From Clostridiales bacterium (GTDB lineage: Bacteria; Bacillota; Clostridia; Oscillospirales; Acutalibacteraceae): 5,684 nt of DNA. Shown here piece after piece: positions 1 through 5,279 of the stretch. Below the pieces are notes generated by a model that was not told the DNA's origin, searched no databases, and worked only from the letters and a program-made list of their open reading frames with translations. Both the position numbers and the translations under genes were made by a program. Within the stretch, counting starts at the first letter, position 1. Each line of letters begins with the position of its first letter. The DNA lies in the NCBI GenBank assembly GCA_019419895.1, contig JAHZIE010000042.1, positions 1 through 5,684 of the forward strand, in the 5' to 3' direction.

Positions 1-53
1 CCCTGACCTACTGCTTAGAAGGCAGTTGCTCTATCCAGCTGAGCTATTGGCGC
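1..53 (-). tRNA. tRNA-Arg(TCT), 3' part cut by window edge
   Basis: Read on the minus strand, the gene begins at 53 with acceptor strand GCGCCAA. A D-arm follows (AGCTC, a GGATA-containing loop, GAGC). The anticodon arm has the perfect stem ACTGC/GCAGT around loop CTTCTAA. The anticodon is TCT (complement of 17-19), which reads AGA and gives arginine. The T-arm and the 3' acceptor strand lie left of the window. The gene is only 11 bp downstream of tRNA-Gly and has no promoter of its own in that gap, so the two are probably processed from one transcript. Confidence 0.93.
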
Positions 54-64
54 AAACAAAAAAA

Positions 65-138
65 TGGAGCGGGTGATGGGAATCGAACCCACACAACCAG
101 CTTGGAAGGCTGGGATTCTACCATTGAACTACACCCGC
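65..138 (-). tRNA. tRNA-Gly(TCC), complete with encoded CCA
   Basis: The 74-nt cloverleaf is complete on the minus strand. The acceptor is GCGGGTG/CACCCGC, and the 3' end carries discriminator T followed by encoded CCA (TGG on the plus strand at 65-67). The anticodon stem is CCAGC/GCTGG around CTTCCAA. Anticodon TCC (complement of 104-106) reads GGA. The T-loop is the standard TTCGATT. The D-stem and T-stem each show one G-T wobble, which is not unusual. It is the first gene of the Gly-Arg tRNA unit. Confidence 0.96.
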
Positions 139-155
139 AATTTATGACGGTTAAT

Positions 156-184
156 ATTCTATCATGATGGAGGAGAATTGTCAA
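156..184 (-). promoter_or_regulatory. Promoter of the tRNA-Gly/tRNA-Arg unit
   Basis: On the minus strand a perfect -35 TTGACA (179-184) is followed by a 17-bp spacer and a -10 TAGAAT (156-161, 5 of 6 to TATAAT). The expected start, near 149, is about ten bases ahead of the tRNA-Gly 5' end, as is typical for a stable-RNA leader. The palindrome CAATAA-GT-TTATTG (182-195) overlaps the -35 box by three bases. Confidence 0.85.
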
Positions 185-215
185 TAAGTTTATTGAGATT
201 TTTTCAAATTTCTCC

Positions 216-273
216 ATGGAAATCCCCTTTCTTTATTATCCAGTAATTAAAGCAGAGGCATGGGGACTTCCAT
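216..273. repeat. Nested inverted repeat between tRNAs and MBL gene
   Basis: The outer arms are 216-227 and 262-273. They pair over 12 positions with one A-C mismatch, which becomes a G-U pair in a minus-strand RNA. The inner arms, CTTTA+TTA (231-238) and TAA+TAAAG (244-246, 248-252), give 8 more pairs around loop TCCAG, with T247 bulged. The element sits between the divergent tRNA and MBL promoters. The T run after the outer stem is too short for a clear terminator. It could be a cruciform-type operator, a leader structure if transcription starts further upstream, or a small mobile-repeat remnant. Its function is unknown. Confidence 0.5.
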
Positions 274-296
274 TTTAAACTGAAAAAAGCTACAAT
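268..296 (+). promoter_or_regulatory. Possible promoter of the MBL-fold gene
   Basis: A -10 TACAAT (291-296, 5 of 6) is preceded at 17 bp by TTCCAT (268-273), which matches TTGACA at only three positions. The predicted start near 303 gives a leader of about 33 nt before the ATG. The -35 overlaps the right arm of the nested inverted repeat at 216-273, so a protein binding that repeat could control this promoter. The weak -35 makes this uncertain. Confidence 0.4.
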
Positions 297-335
297 AATA
301 ACAAATAAATTCCTTAGTAAGAGAGGAAATACCAT

Positions 336-1115
336 ATGAGTTTCGAAAAGCCCATTGAAATTTATTATCTTTATCACAGCGGTTTTCTGATTCGTACAGC
401 CCGGCATATCCTTATTTTTGACTATTGTCAAAAGCACGGTACAAGTTTTACTGGAACGCTCAGGGAAGGAAAATTTGATCCCTCTCTTTTTCGTGAGGAC
501 AATATCCTGATTTTCTCCTCCCACCGGCATTCCGATCACTTTGATCGCCGGATTTTATCCTGGAGCTCTATCCTTTCAAACGCCACTTATATTTTGTCCG
601 ATGATATCAGGCTGAACTCCAATGAAATTTCTCAGCTGGGAGATCGTCTCCTACAGGTTCATTTTTCCCGCCGTTACACTCTTCCCGGCGACATTTCCAT
701 TACCACTCTCCATTCCACCGACGAGGGAGTCGCCTTTATTGTCGAAGCAGACGGTTGCCGGATTTACCACGCGGGAGACTTGAATTGGTGGCATTGGGAG
801 AAAGAATCTAAGCATTATAATGATTCTATGGCAGGGCAGTACCGCCACGAAATCGATCTTATTTCCTCCCTTTCCATGGATCTTTCGTTTGTTCCCTTAG
901 ATCCCAGACTGGGCCGTTTCTCTCATCTTGGGATGGAATATTTCTTAAAAAAAGTTTCTTCACAAATGGTTTTCCCCATGCATTTCAGCTGGGCTCCGAC
1001 CTCGCTTCAAGCTCTTCTCGCGTCGCCCGAAATGGCGAGACTCCGTGAAAAAATTACACTGCCTTCCCATCCAGGGGAAAAATTCCTCTATTTTCCAAAA
1101 GCAGGAAACGCTTAA
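336..1115 (+). CDS. MBL-fold metallohydrolase, UlaG-like group
   Basis: This is a 259-residue soluble protein with no signal peptide or membrane segment. It has the metallo-beta-lactamase fold signature. An N-terminal HSGFLI strand (residues 14-19) leads to the metal-binding motif HRHSDH at 63-68. Further landmarks are STDEG (127-131), YHAGD with bridging Asp148, and FPMHF with His216 near the end. In this superfamily such residues bind two metal ions that activate water for hydrolysis. The layout resembles the short lactonase/L-ascorbate-6-phosphate lactonase-like proteins, but the substrate cannot be read from sequence and no close enzyme is named. The start is set by GAGGAA at 323-328, seven bases before the ATG. 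The gene stands alone, with its own terminator right behind it, and is divergent from the tRNA unit. The family assignment is firm and the specific reaction unknown. Confidence 0.9.
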   Translation: MSFEKPIEIYYLYHSGFLIRTARHILIFDYCQKHGTSFTGTLREGKFDPSLFREDNILIFSSHRHSDHFDRRILSWSSILSNATYILSDDIRLNSNEISQLGDRLLQVHFSRRYTLPGDISITTLHSTDEGVAFIVEADGCRIYHAGDLNWWHWEKESKHYNDSMAGQYRHEIDLISSLSMDLSFVPLDPRLGRFSHLGMEYFLKKVSSQMVFPMHFSWAPTSLQALLASPEMARLREKITLPSHPGEKFLYFPKAGNA

Positions 1116-1123
1116 TATCCCAT

Positions 1124-1151
1124 CAAACAGAGGAAAACTGTTTGTTTTTCC
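1124..1151 (+). terminator. Rho-independent terminator of the MBL gene
   Basis: A perfect 7-bp stem, CAAACAG (1124-1130) with CTGTTTG (1138-1144), closes a 7-base loop and is followed at once by TTTTT. It starts nine bases after the MBL stop codon. It does not work in the other direction, because no T run follows the stem on the minus strand. Confidence 0.8.
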
Positions 1152-1166
1152 TTGCCTGAAAGAGAT

Positions 1167-1207
1167 AAAAAATCTGCAAACCGCTTTTCCAACCGTTTCA
1201 AAAACAG
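1167..1207 (-). terminator. Possible 3' end of the RNA candidate
   Basis: On the minus strand, CTG (1207-1205) can pair with CAG (1176-1174), and AAAC (1198-1195) with GTTT (1181-1178), closing a TGGAAAA-type loop. An A and then six T (1172-1167) follow directly. The stem is interrupted and asymmetric, so the T6 run is stronger evidence than the hairpin. Confidence 0.33.
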
Positions 1208-1219
1208 CTTCTTTCTAAT

Positions 1220-1291
1220 TTGGCAATTCCGTCACGTCTCCTCTAAAGCATTCCTGCGTTAGCGCATTTCCAGGCTTTTCCGGATTGCCAA
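1220..1291 (-). repeat. Long nested hairpin inside the RNA candidate
   Basis: On the minus strand TTGGCAATCCG (1291-1281) pairs fully with 1231-1220, leaving only A1227 bulged (11 bp). Inside, AAAGC pairs with GCTTT (1278-1274 with 1249-1245). Inside that, TGCG/CGCA (1266-1263 with 1258-1255) closes a CTAA loop. The purine-rich internal loops on the two sides (around GGAAA and GGAA) resemble each other, as in motif-bearing RNA internal loops. It is the longest near-perfect helix in the 1152-1985 gap. Confidence 0.6.
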
Positions 1292-1947
1292 TGTTGATTT
1301 ATCGATCTTGCGCTGTAAAGGCCGTAAATCGTTCTCCTAATTCCTTTTGGAAAAAGCAAAAGACATTTTTGAAAACCGATCTTTACCAAGCCTCTCCTTC
1401 ATACCTTTGGTTACGGTACGATGCGCGGCTGGTTCTGACGTGGCATTAAACAGCATAAATCAGAGTGTTTCATCCTGTTCCGTAACAATAAGGTTTATCT
1501 GTTAACTGCCGGCTTTGGCGAAACTACATTTCAGAAAATCAATTTTGACAAGCATGCCTGTACCCTAGCGAGTAATTTAAACAATGATTACGTTATCAGA
1601 TTTGTTCTGTTGAATAAATTCCCTGCGGCTCCCCGGCAGCATAGGAAGGATTGTTCCCAGTGATTCATCTCCATCGTTTTAAGATTACTTACCAGGTTGC
1701 CAAATCTCTCATCAAATCAGTATTTCATACTTCATCCAGCTGCCGGTGGCGCTTGGCGAGCAGACCTCTGAGCTTGCCCAGTGCCGCCGTAATTTTAAGC
1801 TGTAGAGCGGGCAATAGCGGAATATCCAGCTTTCTTTAGCTTCGCTACAACAAATGTCTGCTGGATTTTAGAGATTCCTTTGTAATGTCAGCTATTTGCT
1901 TTTTAAAAAATAGCAATTCAAAATAACAGACAGGGGATTGTGGAAAC

Positions 1948-1976
1948 ATTATACCCTGATTTGCCGTGAGCGTTAA
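1948..1976 (-). promoter_or_regulatory. Promoter reading into the gene-free 1.1-1.95 kb stretch
   Basis: On the minus strand, TTAACG (1971-1976, 4 of 6 to TTGACA) lies 17 bp ahead of a perfect TATAAT (1948-1953). The predicted start is near 1941. No ribosome site with a usable start codon and long frame follows, which is why I link it to an RNA product. It begins 29 bp after the glycosidase stop codon. Confidence 0.6.
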
Positions 1977-2005
1977 AAATTATATTGTCTCCAACTGGAG
2001 GAAGA

Positions 2006-3241
2006 TTACTCCATTCCTCTGCCTTCCAGCAGCCCCAGCCTGCGGACGGCACTGACAAAAAACAGCATACAGCTGGAATACCATTGGGAGCTCTTGGACA
2101 ATTTTCCCGTTACAGGGTGAAGCTCCTGGGAAAATTGGATATCCTCCGAACGCACCAGCGCGCTCACCCACCGTTTCATCAGATACTCCAGATCTTCGCC
2201 TTTACCATAATAATCCATCCACCGCAGGGCACGCAGGGAGGTCAGTCCCTGGGAATAGAAGCCCCAGCTGTTTCCGTCGCGATCCTGCACCGACGCCGGA
2301 TCCGAAATTGCCATAGACGGGAAGGGATAGGGCGTCCAGAATTCTTCCGGGTTTTTCATATGCTTCTCATAAATCCGGTCCGCAGCCTCCTGATCCAGAA
2401 CATGCTCTTGAAACAGGTTGGCAATCATAATGGAGCGGTATTTTCTTTTCTTTCCAAAGCGGTCGACATCGTAGAAAAAATCATCCTCTTCATCATAGCA
2501 AATCCGGAATAGAGCATCCTTGACCTCTTTCGCCAGCTGCCTCCAATGGGTCGCCTCCTCCGCTTTTCCAAGGAGCTCAGCCATTTTCGACAGAGCAATG
2601 CGGGAACCATAAAAAACCGCGTTCATGTCGGGCGCTCTTAAAGGCATGAAATCCCCGCCGCTTAACACCTTCGCATCCCCTCCCGGGCATCCCTTGGGGA
2701 CGTCCGACAGACGGCGGCTGTTGTCATGCCCCGTATCATGTTCGCAAAACAATTCTATCAGGCCGCTGTTTAGGGTCATACGGTTCTTAACCTGCCAATG
2801 ATCCCATTTAACGCACTTTTCATAGGCCTCCTTGAGCAGCTCCTTGTCCTTCGTCACTTCAAAAGCTTCCAGGCAAAGCTGAGTAAAGGAAACACACTCC
2901 TGGATTTGTCCATAACCAACCGGACTGCCATACTTCACCGTGTTGGGATTGGACTCATCCAGAACGAAACAGGGGAATTGCCCGTCCTCCTTTTGATTAT
3001 CCAGAAAAAGACGGACCTGAGCCCTCGCGACATAGGACATCGACGGCTCAAGCCGCGCCCAACAAATAGCGTCGTAAGCATGCTCCAGCCAAACGCCGGG
3101 ATATGTATTGGAAATTAAAAACAGCGGTTCCGGATGCCCTGGAAACGCTTTGATATGGACAGAATGGATACGATCCATTACAATCTGGTATTTTTCAGCC
3201 ACCAATTCCTTTGACGGCATTACAAAGTCTTGATTATCCAC
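2006..3241 (-). CDS. Six-hairpin glycosidase, MGH1/GH63-like
   Basis: This 411-residue protein is probably cytoplasmic, with no signal peptide. It looks like an (alpha/alpha)6-barrel glycoside hydrolase related to GH63 and mannosylglycerate-hydrolase-type enzymes. Landmarks are WLEHAYDAICW (51-61), YGQIQE (110-115), the CEHDTGHDNS segment (166-175) where the family places its catalytic acid Asp, DMNAVFYG (205-212), FWTPYPFPSM (301-310), GNSWGFYSQG (323-332), and SQELHPVTG (371-379), whose Glu373 fits the general base. Length fits the short bacterial mannosylglycerate-hydrolase-like members rather than the 700-800-residue GH63 enzymes. The substrate is probably a small alpha-linked glycoside but cannot be fixed. 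The start is GTG, chosen because AAAGGAGG lies seven bases upstream; the next in-frame ATG (residue 8) has no such site. The gene is a single transcription unit, and no transporter or sugar regulator is visible beside it. Confidence 0.85.
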   Translation of the reverse strand: MDNQDFVMPSKELVAEKYQIVMDRIHSVHIKAFPGHPEPLFLISNTYPGVWLEHAYDAICWARLEPSMSYVARAQVRLFLDNQKEDGQFPCFVLDESNPNTVKYGSPVGYGQIQECVSFTQLCLEAFEVTKDKELLKEAYEKCVKWDHWQVKNRMTLNSGLIELFCEHDTGHDNSRRLSDVPKGCPGGDAKVLSGGDFMPLRAPDMNAVFYGSRIALSKMAELLGKAEEATHWRQLAKEVKDALFRICYDEEDDFFYDVDRFGKKRKYRSIMIANLFQEHVLDQEAADRIYEKHMKNPEEFWTPYPFPSMAISDPASVQDRDGNSWGFYSQGLTSLRALRWMDYYGKGEDLEYLMKRWVSALVRSEDIQFSQELHPVTGKLSKSSQWYSSCMLFFVSAVRRLGLLEGRGME

Positions 3242-3248
3242 GAATAAT

Positions 3249-3256
3249 CCTCCTTT
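3249..3256 (-). promoter_or_regulatory. Ribosome binding site that fixes the glycosidase GTG start
   Basis: AAAGGAGG on the minus strand (3256-3249) is an almost full complement of the 16S rRNA 3' end. It lies seven bases before GTG at 3241-3239. This favours the GTG over the in-frame ATG seven codons later. Confidence 0.85.
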
Positions 3257-3279
3257 TCAGCTCCATTTTTGTTGTAGCC

Positions 3280-3299
3280 ATTATACCATATCCATTTGG
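3280..3299 (-). promoter_or_regulatory. Extended -10 promoter of the glycosidase, with overlapping imperfect palindrome
   Basis: On the minus strand TGGTATAAT (3288-3280) is a perfect extended -10 element. No good -35 is found 16-19 bp upstream. The predicted start is near 3273, giving a leader of about 32 nt. Abutting the -10, 3286-3299 reads CCATATCCATTTGG, a palindrome at 10 of 14 positions (CCA.AT..AT.TGG). It sits where a repressor or activator of an extended -10 promoter could bind. The promoter is well supported and the operator is only a possibility. Confidence 0.65.
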
Positions 3300-3424
3300 A
3301 AAAAGCATTCATTTTTACCGCAATTTTCCTAAAATTTTCATCTTTTTTCTTCTTTTCTTTAATATAAGCAGCCTGAAATAGCACAAGAGGTAAAATAACA
3401 TATAAAAATACAAATAGTATAATT

Positions 3425-3925
3425 TTATGATTCTATAATCTTTCCCTCAATGGAGATGGTAACCACCTGCCACGGAATGATTTTTTCACTTTTTTTCAAA
3501 GCCGTCCTTACTGCATATTCAATTCCGCCGCAGCAAGGAACCTCCATGCGTACCACCGTAACGCTTTTAATTTCGTTTTTCCTGATAATTTCTGTGAGCT
3601 TTACCGCATAATCTTCCTGATCCAGTTTCGGACATCCAATCAGAACAACGTGATTACGGATAAACCTCCTGTGAAAGTCTCCAAAAGCAAAAGCGGTGCA
3701 GTCCGCCGCAACCAGCAGATTGGCATGAGCGAAATACGGCGCCTGTATGGGAGCCAATTTTATTTGTACCGGCCACTGTTGCAGCCGGCTTGGGAAATTC
3801 TCTGGAATCTCTGGCCCTGCCGCTGTGGGCTGTATCATTTTTACCTGATGTCCCGGGCACTGGCCGGCAGAAAGGTGACCCTTAAAACCCCAGAGACTTT
3901 TGTTTTCAACTTTCTTCTTTTTCAG
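3425..3925 (-). pseudogene. 5'-truncated 4Fe-4S ferredoxin-like protein, C-terminal domain only
   Basis: From about 3865 down to the TAA at 3425, the frame matches the C-terminal domain of a family of Clostridia and sulfate-reducer 4Fe-4S proteins. It has a GQCPG linker, RLQQWPVQIKLAP, APYF, LLVAADCTAFAFGDFH, LIGCPKLD, and RMEVPCCGG with its Cys pair. In intact family members two CxxCxxCxxxCP ferredoxin clusters occupy the N-terminal 90 or so residues. Here they are absent, and nothing in any frame upstream encodes them before the ABC gene ends. The open frame continues to an ATG at 4058-4060, but that N-terminus runs through the perfect hairpin at 4000-4052 and looks artificial. An internal ATG at 3838 with a weak AGG site could still yield 137 residues. 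It has no promoter of its own that I can see. I call it a deletion remnant; a translated stand-alone domain is less likely. Confidence 0.7.
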
Positions 3926-3999
3926 ACATGGGGGACCATGCTGGGGCGGTAAATTTTCAGCGCGACTTTTGGCTATTGTTCCATAGGCAAGCTGAAGGA

Positions 4000-4052
4000 T
4001 ATGATAAAGGAAGCGGGACGGTTGTGGCAACCGTCCCGCTTCCTTTATCATA
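4000..4052. terminator. Perfect 25-bp inverted repeat, probable terminator of the ABC operon
   Basis: Arms 4000-4024 and 4028-4052 are exact reverse complements over 25 bp with a 3-base loop. The core AAGCGGGACGG/CCGTCCCGCTT is G+C-rich and flanked by AAAGG and CCTTT, as in bidirectional rho-independent terminators. It begins 25 bp after the ATPase stop. On the minus strand the tail is CTTCCTTTATC, only moderately T-rich. A repeated TTATCAT (4045-4051 and 4054-4060) follows on the plus strand. The length is greater than termination needs. Confidence 0.75.
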
Positions 4053-4076
4053 CTTATCATCCTGTTCCCGGCGACC

Positions 4077-5255
4077 CTATATGCCGGAAAGGTTATTTCC
4101 TTTCATTTTTTCCACGCGGAGCCTTTCCATCAGTGCTGGCAGATCTTCCTTTGCCACGGGAAGAGGCAGTTTTCCTTCCTTTTTCAGACGGAGGGCAAGC
4201 TCGCTGTTTTTTTGGTTAAGGGCGGACAAAGGCGCCTCGCTCACGACAATATAGCGGTATGCCTTCGCTTGCTGAAAAGCCAGCTCTACCTCCCTGTCTG
4301 TCACAGGGGTAAATGCTTTTACCGATACGACAGGGGCGTTCATGGCGGAAGCAATATGATAAATCACATCATTCTCATGGAGCACCCCTATTCCGAATCC
4401 AAGATAAAATTTGTTCAGATTGCGGAGGAGCGCCGCCGTTCCCTCATCACTACCAATGATGTAAACGTCCTTATCAGGGCTGTTTGGAAATTCTACAAGC
4501 CCCAGATCGGGATTAAACTGATGGGCGGAAAAACCATACAAAATATCCATCTGCCCACTTGCCAGCACATTTTCCGTCGAATCGCTAATAAGGATCCTGT
4601 CCCCCTTGACCAGTACCAGCCAGTCACAGCATTTGACCGCCAAATCCGGCTCATGAAGAGTGCAGATGATCGTTTTCCCCTGCTGAAGACAAAGCTTTCT
4701 CAAAATATGGAGAACATCCAGCTTATGTTTGATATCCAAATGGTTGGTCGGTTCATCCAGCATCAAAATGTCGGCGTCCTGCGCCAACCCGCGGACCAGC
4801 ATGATCCTCTGTTTTTCTCCATCGCTCATTTCATAAAAATAAGCATCCTTGAGATAAGAAGCTGAACATAACTCCATATAGCGCTCTACCACGGCGATAT
4901 CTTCCTCTGTCATTTTGCAAAAAAAACCAGTGTGGGGATATCTCCCCATGGAAGCCACCTGCATCCCTGTTAAATTGCTGATGTCTATTTTCTGTGTCAG
5001 AACCACCGACATCTCCTTCGCCAGATCGACAGACTTGACCTTATGAAGGGGTTTGCCGTTTAGCAGGACTTCTCCGCTGATTTTGGGAATGATGCGGGAA
5101 ATGGTTTTCAACATCGTGGTTTTTCCCGCGCCGTTTGCCCCAAGGATGCAGATCATCTTTCCCTTTGGAAAGTCTACATTAATATGGCTGACAACTGTAT
5201 TTCCCCCATAGCCGACTGAAAGATCTTCCAGCTGTATGATATTTCCTTCCGCCAT
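4077..5255 (-). CDS. FecCD-type ABC importer ATPase with C-terminal extra domain
   Basis: This is the cytoplasmic ATP-hydrolysing subunit of an iron-chelate/heme/cobalamin-class importer; 392 residues against about 250-270 for a plain ATPase. Visible motifs are Walker A GANGAGKTT (39-47), Q-loop Gln88, signature MSDGEKQR (143-150), Walker B DILMLDEP (162-169), D-loop NHLD and switch His201. The signature carries Asp where LSGGQ/LSGGE has Gly. Residues 255-392 form a separate alpha/beta domain: VYIIGSDEGTAALL suggests a nucleotide-fold-like loop, followed by GIGVLHENDV and SVKAFTPVTDREV. Similar C-terminal extensions occur on cobalamin-type ATPases of Firmicutes and archaea, and it does not look like the amidohydrolase CbiZ. 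AAAGGAG eight bases upstream supports the ATG. The permease gene ends 24 bp upstream, so both are one operon. The substrate is not determined. Confidence 0.92.
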   Translation of the reverse strand: MAEGNIIQLEDLSVGYGGNTVVSHINVDFPKGKMICILGANGAGKTTMLKTISRIIPKISGEVLLNGKPLHKVKSVDLAKEMSVVLTQKIDISNLTGMQVASMGRYPHTGFFCKMTEEDIAVVERYMELCSASYLKDAYFYEMSDGEKQRIMLVRGLAQDADILMLDEPTNHLDIKHKLDVLHILRKLCLQQGKTIICTLHEPDLAVKCCDWLVLVKGDRILISDSTENVLASGQMDILYGFSAHQFNPDLGLVEFPNSPDKDVYIIGSDEGTAALLRNLNKFYLGFGIGVLHENDVIYHIASAMNAPVVSVKAFTPVTDREVELAFQQAKAYRYIVVSEAPLSALNQKNSELALRLKKEGKLPLPVAKEDLPALMERLRVEKMKGNNLSGI

Positions 5256-5279
5256 TTTCCCGTCTCCTTTCCAACAAGC

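Larger units (their letters stand above)
1167..1941 (-). ncRNA. Candidate large structured non-coding RNA (~775 nt)
   Basis: This stretch has no plausible protein gene: every minus-strand frame is broken by stops at about chance density, and the plus-strand open frames lack ribosome sites. It starts behind a good minus-strand promoter (1948-1976) and ends at a T6 run. Read 5' to 3' on the minus strand, local helices follow one another: 1908-1914/1891-1897 (7 bp, perfect); 1860-1866/1824-1830 (7 bp, perfect); 1788-1785/1751-1748 enclosing GGC.AGC/GCT.GCC; 1731-1727/1723-1719 with a GAA loop; a 10-bp hairpin in 1647-1619; 1606-1580; 1561-1548 with a CATG loop; GTTACGG/CCGTAAC at 1486-1480/1416-1410; a 16-bp bulged helix at 1392-1320; and an 11-bp helix at 1291-1220. 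I do not recognise the family. Large ornate RNAs (ROOL, GOLLD, OLE) are the class to compare. The alternative is a heavily decayed gene. All pairing is by eye, with no covariation evidence. Confidence 0.42.

Noticed and set aside
204..539. 111-codon minus-strand open frame
   Set aside because: It overlaps the MBL gene start and the nested inverted repeat, has no convincing ribosome site, and reads like a shadow frame.
1220..1291. Group II intron domain V
   Set aside because: The nested hairpin resembles a domain-V outline, but the required AGC...GAAA...GTTC-type sequence pattern is not present, and no reverse transcriptase or GTGYG 5' end is seen.
1291..1449. 52-codon plus-strand open frame with ATG
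   Set aside because: No ribosome site, unusual composition, and it overlaps the paired segments of the RNA candidate.
1651..1839. 62-codon plus-strand open frame starting with TTG
   Set aside because: The AGGAAGGA before it touches the start codon with no spacing, the protein resembles nothing known to me, and it lies antisense to the hairpin series.
1240..1980. Minus-strand decayed protein gene read through several frames
   Set aside because: Stitching frames gives protein-looking pieces (for example KERLGKDRFSKMSFAF near 1395-1348 and LGKLRGLLAKRHRQLDEV near 1780-1727), but stops occur at about chance density, at least two frameshifts are needed, and I recognise no family. Kept as the alternative to the RNA reading; a blastx search would decide.
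1975..2000. Glycosidase terminator (CTCC-AGTT-GGAG hairpin followed by T5 on the minus strand)
   Set aside because: The stem is only 4-5 bp and the T run starts about ten bases after it, so termination there is not convincing.
1985..2512. 175-codon plus-strand open frame
   Set aside because: It is antisense to the well-supported glycosidase and shows no family features.
3300..3424. Small gene or RNA in the AT-rich gap between glycosidase promoter and Fe-S remnant
   Set aside because: The stretch holds pyrimidine-rich runs and a TATAAT-like string at 3418-3423 on the plus strand, but no -35 and no gene for it to drive, and no stable hairpin.
4212..4865. 217-codon plus-strand open frame
   Set aside because: It is antisense to the ABC ATPase, whose motifs are complete; the antisense protein has no recognisable features.
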